Shown here: positions 1 through 6,903 of the stretch, piece by piece | How the letters are laid out: every line of letters begins with the position of its first letter | Position numbering within the stretch: position 1 is the first letter of the stretch | Source of the DNA: Promethearchaeota archaeon | GTDB lineage: Archaea > Asgardarchaeota > Lokiarchaeia > Sigynarchaeales > SOKP01 | Reading direction: 5' to 3' | NCBI GenBank assembly: GCA_019057735.1 | Contig: JAHLWV010000048.1 | Coordinates: 1-12,201 of the forward strand | DNA length: 12,201 nt | Notes under the pieces: generated by a model | Seen by the model: only the letters and a program-made list of their open reading frames with translations | What the model was told of the DNA's origin: nothing | Databases searched by the model: none | Made by a program: the position numbers and the translations under genes

Positions 1-65
1 CTGGTGTTATTACAGAAGACGGAGTTTTTACACCAGAAGAATTATTAAAAAAGTATAAAGATTGA
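1..65 (+). CDS. C-terminal fragment of an unidentified protein, possibly saccharopine dehydrogenase-like
   Basis: The window opens inside a gene. The frame starting at base 3 reads GVITEDGVFTPEELLKKYKD and stops at TGA 63-65. The other two frames are also open here for a short way but read less like protein. The ending, with a GV-[IL]-x4-[F]-x-PEE-hydrophobic pattern and a basic tail, resembles the C-terminus of saccharopine dehydrogenase or carboxynorspermidine synthase family enzymes, which often end in a GV(L/I)xPE(E/D) segment. Only 20 residues are visible, so this family assignment is a weak guess. What is secure is that a plus-strand gene ends 47 bases before the next start. Confidence 0.45.
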   Translation, partial: GVITEDGVFTPEELLKKYKD

Positions 66-112
66 TATTAATTTACATTAAATAGTAATTTAAAACTAAA
101 AAAGTTAGCATA

Positions 113-361
113 ATGGTGCTTAGTGAAAAACAAAAAGATACGCTCTTTAAGATATTTCTTTTTGGTATAATTGAATTTATTTGTTTTACTGCCTTTATTA
201 CAATTTCTGGACTCGCAGGTCATTTAAGTTGGACAATTGAACAATTAACTAGCACTCCAGTGGGAATGGTCATACAAATACTCAATCTTATTATAGTAGT
301 TGATGGAATATTGTTGTTTTTGTATTTTCTTGCCTTTATAATAATGTTTGTAGCGGGTTAA
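113..361 (+). CDS. Small two-helix membrane protein of unknown function
   Basis: This 82-residue protein is nearly all hydrophobic. A short polar N-terminus (MVLSEKQKD) is followed by one membrane segment at about residues 12-34 and a second at about 50-80, separated by a short polar loop (about 36-48) with several Thr and Ser. There are no catalytic or metal-binding residues and I do not recognise the family. A TTTAAAAC element at 89-96 lies about 21 bases before the ATG and could be a TATA box, so the transcript may be nearly leaderless. There is no Shine-Dalgarno sequence. The stop codon (359-361) overlaps the stop codon of the converging dihydrouridine synthase gene by sharing the bases TTAA. 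The length, composition and clean start support a real gene rather than a chance frame. Confidence 0.65.
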   Translation: MVLSEKQKDTLFKIFLFGIIEFICFTAFITISGLAGHLSWTIEQLTSTPVGMVIQILNLIIVVDGILLFLYFLAFIIMFVAG

Positions 362-1344
362 TTCAAACAATTGATTATTTGATGTAATTCTTCTAAGTTT
401 TTTGTTTTTGAAATTTGTTTTCTTAAACTAACTGAGTCTTCAATATTTTTTGTAAACCATATTGCATTTCTTCTCAGTTCCATAAGCTTAAATTTCTCGT
501 GTGAAAAAGGCATATCGATTGTATCATCCAAAAACTCTTCAATGCATTCTTCGTACAACTTGAAGTATTTTTTAACTTTGAAGATACTATTTTCCTGTTT
601 AGGCTCTATTCCCCCTGAAAAATATTGATTAATATGTTGAAAGATTTCTGGATTTCCCATTGATGCTCTTCCAATCATAAGGGCATTAACATTAGTAAGT
701 TCTAAGAATTTTTCTGCGGTTAACCCGCCATTGATATTTCCATTCCCAACCACAGGAATCTTGACTAATGATTTTATTTTCTTTATAGTATTAAGGTCAA
801 GGGTTGAGTCAAGGTATCGGCCTTTTACTGTTCTTCCATGAATTGTTAAGAAGTCAATACCTGAACGATTTACAATATCAGCTATTCTTTCGATATTGTT
901 TGTATTATTAAAACCAGTTCTCATTTTAAGCGAAACTGGTCGTGAAGAATATTTTACCGAAGTTTTGAGCAAAGTTTCCAATACATCGAGATTCTTGAGG
1001 AGATACCCCCCTTCATGAACTTTTATTGCTCTTCTAGAGGGACAACCAGCATTGATATCTAAGACATCAAATTGATAGCTTTCCAGAAAGTCGATGGAAC
1101 TTTTTAATGCGTCTAAATCTGAACCAATTAATTGTACGCTCACCGGTCTTTCTTCCTCAATTTTGTGTAAATATCTCAAGACAGTTCGGGAATGAGTTTC
1201 AATCCTTTTGGTATAAAGCATTGGAACGCACACTAGCCCGATATTGCCGAATTTCCTACAAAATCGCCTAAATGGCGCTGTAGATACTTGTAGCATCGGG
1301 GCTAAAATTAAGTTATTTTCTAAAAAGAGCGTTCCTAATTTCAT
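358..1344 (-). CDS. dus: tRNA-dihydrouridine synthase
   Basis: This flavoenzyme reduces specific uridines in tRNA to dihydrouridine in the cytoplasm using FMN and NAD(P)H. The 328-residue length is normal for the family. The FMN-binding TIM barrel opens with LAPMLQVSTAPFRRF (14-28), a variant of the usual APMAGVTDxPFR. VQLIGSD (70-76) and DINAGCPSRRA (97-106 region) follow, with Cys101 at the position of the family's catalytic cysteine. Further hallmarks are SLKMRTGF (138-145, the lysine that contacts FMN and substrate), TIHGRT (167-172, with the conserved His), VVGNGNI (198-204) and MIGRASMGNP (223-232, phosphate binding). The C-terminal part (about 245-328) is the helical tRNA-recognition domain. 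The second half of the GCP motif is unusual: EGGYLLKN replaces the usual GxGAALL. Which uridine is modified cannot be read from the sequence. The gene stands alone and converges on the small membrane protein. Confidence 0.95.
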   Translation of the reverse strand: MKLGTLFLENNLILAPMLQVSTAPFRRFCRKFGNIGLVCVPMLYTKRIETHSRTVLRYLHKIEEERPVSVQLIGSDLDALKSSIDFLESYQFDVLDINAGCPSRRAIKVHEGGYLLKNLDVLETLLKTSVKYSSRPVSLKMRTGFNNTNNIERIADIVNRSGIDFLTIHGRTVKGRYLDSTLDLNTIKKIKSLVKIPVVGNGNINGGLTAEKFLELTNVNALMIGRASMGNPEIFQHINQYFSGGIEPKQENSIFKVKKYFKLYEECIEEFLDDTIDMPFSHEKFKLMELRRNAIWFTKNIEDSVSLRKQISKTKNLEELHQIINCLN

Positions 1345-1426
1345 TTTATTTGTAAAGCATTATTTTCTTATCTATTACTTTCCATAAACAAGAATTTTTT
1401 AAGAAACTTCAATTTATCTAATTTAG

Positions 1427-1452
1427 AACGATTAAGTTTAATCAATATCGTT
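1427..1452. promoter_or_regulatory. Nested inverted repeat in a divergent intergenic region
   Basis: GATTAA (1430-1435), a 2-base spacer and TTAATC (1438-1443) form a 14-base near-perfect palindrome. An outer pair, AACGAT (1427-1432) and ATCGTT (1447-1452), overlaps it. It lies between the divergent dihydrouridine synthase and glycosidase-domain genes, just upstream of the latter's TATA-like element, the position expected for an operator. No regulator is identified, and short AT-rich palindromes also occur by chance. Confidence 0.3.
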
Positions 1453-1458
1453 AAAGAA

Positions 1459-1466
1459 CTATATCA
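1459..1466 (+). promoter_or_regulatory. TATA-like box for the gene starting at 1489
   Basis: CTATATCA is centred about 27 bases before the ATG at 1489, the archaeal TATA-to-start distance expected for a leaderless transcript. This favours ATG 1489 over the in-frame TTG at 1480 as the start codon. Confidence 0.4.
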
Positions 1467-1488
1467 CATTATCGAACAATTGTTTAAA

Positions 1489-1992
1489 ATGTCATCTTAC
1501 TTAAAGGAGTACGTTTTCAAGTTAAAACCAACTGAAATTACGTATTTGGATAAAGACCCATTAAAATTAAATAAAGATTTTATTTTCTTTCACAATAAAA
1601 TAAAATTTAGGAAGGAAATTACTCAATTACAAAATCTATTTAAAGATTATACAAAAATTGCGCTACAAGCTTCTGGAATACGCGATTCATATTTAAAAGA
1701 AGAGTTTTCAGAGACTTTTTATATCATTGTTTTTACTACGCACGATGTTATAAGAAAAACGAATGAAATTATTGAACCTCATAGTCATCTCGAATTAAAG
1801 AAAGGATGCTATTATCTAGAATCGACATCTGAGTACATTCTCTTACTTGCAAAAGATTTAGACGGGGTAAAATCCGGAGTATTTACAATGGAAGACATAT
1901 TTCATCAAACTTTTGAAGATTATTACGCCCAGAGAATTACTGATGATTACGTAAAAATTAGATCGTTTAAGCTTTTCAATTGTATTGAATGA
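1489..1992 (+). CDS. Stand-alone GH20b/GH67N-like alpha/beta domain protein without catalytic barrel
   Basis: The frame is open from TTG 1480, but ATG 1489 with a TATA-like box 27 bases upstream is the better start and gives 167 residues. The C-terminal half matches the pattern of the non-catalytic N-terminal domain found before the barrel in beta-N-acetylhexosaminidases (GH20b) and related glycosidases. It has G-x-Y-x-L (about 106-110), a strand (YILLLAKD, 116-123), a D-x-x-G-x-x-x-G-x-x-T helix start (123-133) and a strand, VKIRSFKLF (155-163), where full enzymes have the R-G start of the barrel. Here the protein stops immediately after that point, and only 40 bases separate it from the converging phosphorylase gene, so no barrel follows. 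It is therefore either a truncated glycosidase or a free-standing carbohydrate-associated domain. There is no signal peptide. The fold assignment comes from pattern reading only; the gene itself is convincing. Confidence 0.65.
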   Translation: MSSYLKEYVFKLKPTEITYLDKDPLKLNKDFIFFHNKIKFRKEITQLQNLFKDYTKIALQASGIRDSYLKEEFSETFYIIVFTTHDVIRKTNEIIEPHSHLELKKGCYYLESTSEYILLLAKDLDGVKSGVFTMEDIFHQTFEDYYAQRITDDYVKIRSFKLFNCIE

Positions 1993-2032
1993 TCTGCTCA
2001 ATAAATCTAAGAAATTTAATAAAAAAATGTAA

Positions 2033-3754
2033 TTATTTCACAAATTGCCACGGTTTTTGTCTTCTGAGGTTATACGCTTTTTTAGCGTATTCTTTCATCA
2101 TCCGATTAGTGTTGAAAAAAGCTGTTAAAGCTATAGCATTCTTACTTCTAAACAACCATTCTTCGTGGTTTAAATAAGTTGGTATAATTTCATTTTCGAG
2201 AATCTCATAAATTGCCTTCGAATCAATATCCCAATCATTAGAAACTCCCGGATCATTCGGATTTGAGTCGTCAGGACCAATTGCCCAACCTGCCATAGAA
2301 TTCTTATGGTACCCTTCTAACCACCAACCATCTTGAACGCTAAAGTTTAAAACACCATTTAATGCTGCTTTCATACCACTGGTGCCACTTGCTTCTCGAT
2401 ATCTCTCAGGAGTATTGAGCCAGATGTCACATCCAGATACTAGCATATGAGCTAAATCCATATTATAATTTTCCATCATCACAACCTTTACTCCGTAATT
2501 GTCATAGAGGTATTCACCAGATTTATAGATTTCCTTAATATAATCCTTGCCCATTGTGTCCTTGGGGTGTGCTTTTCCAGCAAATATGAATTGAATTTTA
2601 TCTTTGCAAATATTCCCAAGTCTATCAATATCCTTAAATATTAAAGTAGCTCTTTTATAGGTAGCGAATCGTCGAGCAAATCCTATAGTAATGCGTTCTT
2701 CGTCTAATAGATTCCAACTGTGTCCCTTTTGATAGCTAATTAGATTAAATTTGTTCTCGATATGCGCATCAAATATGTCCAAGTCATCAAGTTCAATTGC
2801 ATTTTGAAGAATCGACGGATTTGCTTTCCAATTAGGCCATTTTTTATTAAAGATTTGACGAAATGGTCGACTAACCCAATATCCTAAATGAATCCCGTTT
2901 GTAATAGAATCGACTTCATACTGAGGAAACATTTTTCTGGAAATATCACCGTGTTTTTTTGCTACCCCATTTCTATATCGAGAAAGCCCCATCCCTAAAT
3001 ATGTCATGTTAAATTGGCCATTATCCTCAGCAATTTTGCTAATTTCAGAAGGCATCCTATTTTCAAATACTTTATTAACCAAATCTTGATCGAATCTGTC
3101 GTGTCCTGCTGGTACAGGAGTGTGAGTTGTGAATACAACTTTATCCCTTACTTTGTCAAGATCTCCGTTTAACATGTCATATAATTCCACAATAGAAAAA
3201 GAACCGTGTCCTTCGTTTAGATGGTAGGTTTCTATGTTTTTATATCCCTGAGAATGTAGAAGTTTCACGCCCCCAATTCCGAGTATCATTTCCTGTACAA
3301 TTCTATTCCAGCGAGATGTGGAATCGTATAAGGAACCTGTCATTTTTTTCATCCAATCTTCGTTGCCTTCTATATCTGTTGTTAATAAGTAAATCGGTAG
3401 TATGTGACCTGATTGACCCATTACTCGATATAGCCAAGCAGATACTAAAACTTCTTTATCTTCAATTTTTATCTTTATTGGCTGTTCAATTCTCTCGAAC
3501 TCGTAGAAGAAATTCCACGAAATTTCCTTTTCCTTCTGTTCGCCATGTTCATTGAAAAACTGATAAAAATAACCAGAACTATAACACAAACATAATCCTA
3601 CCATAGGAAGTTCTAAATCTGCTGCCGATCTAACGGTATCACCAGATAATACTCCCAATCCGCCACTATAAGTTGGAATGTTTGAATCTACAGCGATTTC
3701 CATAGAAATATATGCAACTTGAGTACTATTTTTTAAATCTTTGTCAACTTCCAT
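2033..3754 (-). CDS. glgP: Alpha-glucan phosphorylase (GT35-like, short archaeal type)
   Basis: This enzyme releases glucose-1-phosphate from alpha-1,4-glucan ends using phosphate and pyridoxal phosphate, feeding storage glucan into central metabolism. The 573-residue protein begins with the family signature YISMEIAVD (15-23) and PTYSGGLGVLSGDT (27-40). It continues with HLNEGHGSF (178-186), TTHTPVPAGHDRF (209-221), TNGIHLGYW (285-293), RRFATYKRATL (361-371) and FAGKAHPKD (391-399). EASGTSGMKAALNG (454-467) contains Lys462, the expected pyridoxal-phosphate lysine. DGWWLEGY (475-482) follows. It lacks the extra N-terminal domain of ~850-residue bacterial and Thermococcus relatives, which is normal for the short form. 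The ATG at 3754 has a TTTAAAAA box about 26 bases upstream, suggesting a leaderless transcript. The upstream region carries overlapping inverted repeats that may control it. Confidence 0.95.
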   Translation of the reverse strand: MEVDKDLKNSTQVAYISMEIAVDSNIPTYSGGLGVLSGDTVRSAADLELPMVGLCLCYSSGYFYQFFNEHGEQKEKEISWNFFYEFERIEQPIKIKIEDKEVLVSAWLYRVMGQSGHILPIYLLTTDIEGNEDWMKKMTGSLYDSTSRWNRIVQEMILGIGGVKLLHSQGYKNIETYHLNEGHGSFSIVELYDMLNGDLDKVRDKVVFTTHTPVPAGHDRFDQDLVNKVFENRMPSEISKIAEDNGQFNMTYLGMGLSRYRNGVAKKHGDISRKMFPQYEVDSITNGIHLGYWVSRPFRQIFNKKWPNWKANPSILQNAIELDDLDIFDAHIENKFNLISYQKGHSWNLLDEERITIGFARRFATYKRATLIFKDIDRLGNICKDKIQFIFAGKAHPKDTMGKDYIKEIYKSGEYLYDNYGVKVVMMENYNMDLAHMLVSGCDIWLNTPERYREASGTSGMKAALNGVLNFSVQDGWWLEGYHKNSMAGWAIGPDDSNPNDPGVSNDWDIDSKAIYEILENEIIPTYLNHEEWLFRSKNAIALTAFFNTNRMMKEYAKKAYNLRRQKPWQFVK

Positions 3755-3775
3755 AATTCATCATTTCTCTTATGG

Positions 3776-3783
3776 TTTTTAAA
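3776..3783 (-). promoter_or_regulatory. TATA-like box for the glucan phosphorylase gene
   Basis: On the minus strand TTTAAAAA is centred about 26 bases upstream of the ATG at 3754. This is the usual archaeal spacing for a start at or next to the start codon. Confidence 0.4.
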
Positions 3784-3824
3784 TTAGAATTGCGATATCT
3801 CCTATTTAATACTATCTATATTAT

Positions 3825-3862
3825 TTTTAAAACTCTTGTTTTAAAATTTTATGTTAAAACAA
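3825..3862. repeat. Overlapping inverted repeats upstream of the phosphorylase gene
   Basis: Three copies of a TTAAAAC half-site alternate in orientation. TTTTAAAAC (3825-3833) and GTTTTAAAA (3838-3846) form a perfect 9-base inverted repeat with a 4-base spacer. TTGTTTTAA (3836-3844) and TTAAAACAA (3854-3862) form a second perfect 9-base inverted repeat with a 9-base spacer. The middle arm is shared, so only one pairing can form at a time. The position is about 70-110 bases upstream of the phosphorylase start and downstream of the zinc-knuckle gene's stop. It may be a multi-site operator; no regulator can be named. Confidence 0.4.
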
Positions 3863-3932
3863 TTAATATGTAAGTTTCAATTTAATATGAATAAATTTAG
3901 GCTCAAAATCAGGGATTGTCGTGAAAATAATA

Positions 3933-3956
3933 AATAGTTTTTAATTCATAACTATT
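3933..3956 (-). terminator. Hairpin at the end of the zinc-knuckle gene
   Basis: AATAGTT (3933-3939) and AACTATT (3950-3956) form a 7-base stem with a 10-base loop that includes the stop codon of the minus-strand gene ending at 3952. The minus strand beyond it is U-rich when transcribed (TTATTATTTT). A role in 3'-end formation is plausible but unproven. Confidence 0.35.
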
Positions 3957-4323
3957 CTTCATCAAGTTTTACCGTTGGACTTTCAAGTTTAATTTTCTTT
4001 GAAATTCCGTGAGGATCCAATCCTTTAAGATCTAAGGCATCTAATTTTTTCATGAAATCTTTATTTTCAAAATTAGGAATTTTAGTTATGAGGTTTGGCA
4101 CAGGTAATGGATTTATGAGATTTGGCCTTAATAATGTATTATTTTTGGTGAGGTATTCTTCACTTTGCTTTTTATTTTCAATATGATTTTTAAAAAAGGG
4201 ATTTTCGGGCCTTAAATTTTCGATTTTAATAGGATTTTTAGCTATCGGAGTGTTAGGGATAGTAGATTTCGAAATTCGGCAAATAGGGCAGTTGTTATTA
4301 TCCAAACCGTGTATACATGACAT
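3952..4323 (-). CDS. Zinc-knuckle protein with a disordered, proline/asparagine-rich tail
   Basis: The 123-residue protein starts MSCIHGLDNNNCPICR. Cys3, His5, Cys12 and Cys15 form a CxHx6CxxC set suited to binding one zinc ion. The rest (about 17-123) has no predicted fold: it is rich in Asn, Pro, Lys and Ile, with repeated P-x-P and N-P steps (NPLPVPNL near residue 70), and ends in an acidic tail (VKLDEE). A short N-terminal zinc element joined to a long flexible segment suggests an adaptor or tether rather than an enzyme; this is inference. I do not recognise a named family, though similar CxHGL...CPxC N-termini seem characteristic of Asgard archaeal hypothetical proteins. It is divergent from the SIS gene across a 95-base AT-rich promoter region and is probably transcribed alone. 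Confidence 0.75.
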   Translation of the reverse strand: MSCIHGLDNNNCPICRISKSTIPNTPIAKNPIKIENLRPENPFFKNHIENKKQSEEYLTKNNTLLRPNLINPLPVPNLITKIPNFENKDFMKKLDALDLKGLDPHGISKKIKLESPTVKLDEE

Positions 4324-4386
4324 ATTATATCACTATTTTTAATTTGACTACTGATTTGTTTAAATTAATTTTATCTTATATTTTTT

Positions 4387-4400
4387 TTTATAATATATAA
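4387..4400 (+). promoter_or_regulatory. TATA-like box for the SIS-domain gene
   Basis: A TTTATAATATATAA stretch is centred about 26 bases before ATG 4419 and about 38 before ATG 4431. The spacing fits leaderless initiation at 4419, or a 12-base leader if translation starts at 4431. Confidence 0.45.
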
Positions 4401-4418
4401 TAAACATGAATAATTTAT

Positions 4419-5510
4419 ATGGGGATAGTAATGACTAATAATTTTCTTAAAGAAATTAAATCTCAACCTCAAGCGTTAGAAGATACTCTACAATATATCG
4501 TAGGCGAAGGTAAGCCTCAATTTTTGAAGATTAGAGATTTTATAAAAAAAGGAGGGATAACTAAATTAATTTTTACAGGTATGGGCTCAAATTACATCAG
4601 TTCATACCTACCTTATTACATATTGAACCAATACGGAATTGCTGTTGAAATGCGAGAGGCTGGAGAATTCTTGTTTAACACTTTTCCACGCGTTGAACAA
4701 ACTTGCTTTAAGGATACAGGAATCATAATTATATCTCAGTCTGGCGAATCTGAAGAAATTCGGGAGCTCTTAAGGGATATAAATGCTATATCTATAGACA
4801 ACAAACCATTAACGATTGGTATCACTAATAATCCAGACAGTTATCTTGCTTACATGACCGAATTGCAAATTTTTATGAATTTTGACGAAGAAGTTTCTGT
4901 CACCTCAAAGAGTTACGTTTGTACTCTGCTAATGCTTTACATAATGGCTAAAACAATTATAGGGGAATTTTTTACTTCCGAAGAAGAAAAACAAGGAGTA
5001 GAAGAGGTTTTAATGGAAATTAGGGATTTATTGCAGAACCAAAAACAAATTAACAAAATTTGGAAAGATTTTATACCTACTTTTGGAGAAAAGATTGATT
5101 TTGTAGAATTTCTCTCGAGAGGTTCATCACTTACAACAGCTCACCAAGCTGCTTTAAATTTTAAGGAAATTATTAAATCTTATTCGGAGGCAAATTCTAT
5201 ATCGACTTTTATACATGGGGGTATAGAATGCTTAAACGAAAATACAAAAATCGTAATTTTTTCTTCTGATAAAGACAATTTTGATTTGAATGTTCAATTT
5301 ATTGAAAATCTTGTAAAAAAGTGGGCATTTGGGAGTTTATTACACATTACTAATCAAGAGTTTGATGATAGGGTAAAAAAATTGCACAATAACTCAAAAA
5401 TTTTTACTTACAAGCATGGAATAAAAGATCCACATCTCGCACCTATTATGGAAATAATTGTTCTACAATTACTGTTTTACAAGATTGCAGAAAAAAAGGG
5501 AATTGATTAG
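4419..5510 (+). CDS. Double-SIS-domain sugar phosphate isomerase/deaminase (GlmS C-terminal/GlmD-like)
   Basis: The 363-residue protein has two SIS folds and no N-terminal glutaminase domain. The first (about 35-185) has TGMGSN (53-58) and SQSGES (106-111), the sugar-phosphate-binding serine loops. The second (about 220-350) has FLSRGSS (231-237), FKE with Glu250 and FIHGG with His266, matching the glutamate and histidine that open and isomerise the sugar ring in GlmS. The C-terminus APIMEIIVLQLLFYKIAEKK (341-360) matches the last helix of the GlmS isomerase domain, but the GlmS terminal tail with its catalytic lysine is absent. It most likely acts on glucosamine-6-phosphate or a related amino sugar, as a deaminase like archaeal GlmD or as an isomerase. 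Translation could instead begin at ATG 4431, preceded by a GGGGAT stretch, giving 359 residues. The next gene is 66 bases downstream. Confidence 0.85.
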   Translation: MGIVMTNNFLKEIKSQPQALEDTLQYIVGEGKPQFLKIRDFIKKGGITKLIFTGMGSNYISSYLPYYILNQYGIAVEMREAGEFLFNTFPRVEQTCFKDTGIIIISQSGESEEIRELLRDINAISIDNKPLTIGITNNPDSYLAYMTELQIFMNFDEEVSVTSKSYVCTLLMLYIMAKTIIGEFFTSEEEKQGVEEVLMEIRDLLQNQKQINKIWKDFIPTFGEKIDFVEFLSRGSSLTTAHQAALNFKEIIKSYSEANSISTFIHGGIECLNENTKIVIFSSDKDNFDLNVQFIENLVKKWAFGSLLHITNQEFDDRVKKLHNNSKIFTYKHGIKDPHLAPIMEIIVLQLLFYKIAEKKGID

Positions 5511-5576
5511 AAAACTTAAGATATTGTCATTAATTATTGGTAAATATCATTTAATTCTTCTCAGTTATTAGGAAAT

Positions 5577-6836
5577 ATGGAATCAACCGCTTCATCACAA
5601 TCTTTTAAAAATTATCTTTTCTTTTGGTCAGGACAGCTCTTTTCGTTGTTAGGTTCTACTATTGTTCAATTCGTAATAATTTGGTGGATCACAATTGAAA
5701 CTAAGGATCTGACTATCATTTCATTAGCCGCCTTCTTCTCATTTCTCCCTCAATTCCTTTTTGGACCACTTGCAGGCGTATTTGCTGATAGGTGGAATAG
5801 AAAAATCTTAATAGGTCTTTCTGATTTCTTTCAAGCAATCACGACTTTAAGCTTAGTTTTATTGTTTTTTTTTGATATTCAAGAAGTCTGGATAATTATT
5901 TTAATTAACAGTTTTAGAGGATTATTTCAGGGATTTCATTGGCCTGCAGTAAATGCTATAATTCCATTAATGATACCAAAAGAGCATCTAAGCAGAATGA
6001 ACGCAATAAACTATATCTTCACGGGTTTAGTTAACACTATGGGACCTGTTATCGCAGGTACTTTCCTACTTATCCTACCAATAGATCAAATTTTGTGGGT
6101 TGACATTCTGACTTTTTTGTTTGCTGTAACTGCTCTTTTATTAATAAAAATACCTCCACTACCTAAAAAAGAAAATATTAAAATTAAAAAATCTTATATT
6201 GGAGAATTTAAGAGCGGATTGAAAGCTATCAAAATTGTTCCTGGCTTGCTTACGCTCCTTTTTGTCGCAACAATTTTAAATTTTCTTGGAAACCCTTATA
6301 GCACTTTAATGGTATATTATGTAGAAGTGACACATTTTGGGACTGTTGAGAACACAGCTGTCGTCCTTGCTTCAATCCAAGCAGGAATGTTTGTTGGGGC
6401 TATAATTGTCGTTATAAAAAAAGTCTGGAAGAATAAAATATTAATCATATTTCTGGGCATCTTTGTAGGGGAAATCGGTCATTTGATATTATCATTCGCT
6501 CCGCCACAAAATTTCCTCATTATAAGCATAGGTGGTTTTATCTTTGCGTTCATTGTTCCTTTTGTAAATACCATGTTTCTAACAATTCTGCAGACAGTAA
6601 TACCTCCAGATAAGCAAGGTCGGGTAATGTCAAATGTGATTACGATTGTAACATTAGTATCTCCGTTAGCGATGATAATTTCAGGACCGCTAGCAGAAGT
6701 AATAGGGATTACGACCCTTTTTATGTTAAGTTCGTCTTTAAACATCCTATTCATCGTAATTGTTTGGTTGTTTTCTAATGTTCGAAACACAAATTACGAT
6801 AAAGTATATGAACTAGATGAGAATATGAATAATTAA
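5577..6836 (+). CDS. MFS transporter, DHA3-type efflux permease
   Basis: The 419-residue protein shows about 12 hydrophobic segments in two halves, joined by a lysine-rich cytoplasmic loop at about 192-215 (PPLPKKENIKIKK). The MFS motif A in the loop between helices 2 and 3 reads FGPLAGVFADRWNRK (62-76). The equivalent second-half loop contains PPDKQGRVMSN (343-353). SRMNAINYIFTGLVNTMGP (139-157) resembles the helix-5 region of the DHA3 (MefA/EntS-like) drug or siderophore exporter family. It probably uses the proton gradient to export a small hydrophobic compound; the substrate cannot be read. The ATG at 5577 follows a GGAAAT run, and a TAAATATC element at 5541-5548 could be its TATA box. 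It shares direction with the SIS gene 66 bases upstream, so read-through is possible, but nothing links their functions. Confidence 0.9.
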   Translation: MESTASSQSFKNYLFFWSGQLFSLLGSTIVQFVIIWWITIETKDLTIISLAAFFSFLPQFLFGPLAGVFADRWNRKILIGLSDFFQAITTLSLVLLFFFDIQEVWIIILINSFRGLFQGFHWPAVNAIIPLMIPKEHLSRMNAINYIFTGLVNTMGPVIAGTFLLILPIDQILWVDILTFLFAVTALLLIKIPPLPKKENIKIKKSYIGEFKSGLKAIKIVPGLLTLLFVATILNFLGNPYSTLMVYYVEVTHFGTVENTAVVLASIQAGMFVGAIIVVIKKVWKNKILIIFLGIFVGEIGHLILSFAPPQNFLIISIGGFIFAFIVPFVNTMFLTILQTVIPPDKQGRVMSNVITIVTLVSPLAMIISGPLAEVIGITTLFMLSSSLNILFIVIVWLFSNVRNTNYDKVYELDENMNN

Positions 6837-6841
6837 AATAG

Positions 6842-6861
6842 TTTTTAAAAAAGGTCTTTTT
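6842..6861 (+). terminator. T-rich terminator region after the MFS gene
   Basis: Two T5 runs (6842-6846 and 6857-6861) flank an A-rich stretch directly after the stop codon, and AAAAA can pair with the second run. U-rich tracts of this kind end transcription in archaea. The next gene has its own TATA-like element just downstream. Confidence 0.35.
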
Positions 6862-6867
6862 AATTAG

Positions 6868-6875
6868 TTTATACA
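6868..6875 (+). promoter_or_regulatory. TATA-like box for the nucleotidylyltransferase operon
   Basis: TTTATACA is centred about 32 bases before the ATG at 6904, which would give a leader of only a few bases. It follows the T-rich region after the MFS gene, suggesting that a new transcription unit begins here. Confidence 0.45.
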
Positions 6876-6903
6876 TTCCAATATTAACTTTTTTTGAAAA
6901 AAG

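Noticed and set aside
1989..2177. Plus-strand frame of 62 codons over the end of the phosphorylase gene
   Set aside because: It lies almost wholly antisense to strongly conserved phosphorylase coding sequence and its product has no protein-like pattern. It does not supply the missing glycosidase barrel.
3316..3555. Plus-strand frame of 79 codons
   Set aside because: It is fully antisense within the phosphorylase gene, with a cysteine/leucine/serine-rich product typical of shadow frames.
5520..5548. GATATT/AATATC inverted repeat after the SIS gene
   Set aside because: A six-base AT-only stem with a 17-base loop is too weak to call a terminator or operator.
6479..6790. Minus-strand frame of 103 codons
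   Set aside because: It is antisense to the membrane helices of the MFS transporter, which readily produce long open shadow frames.
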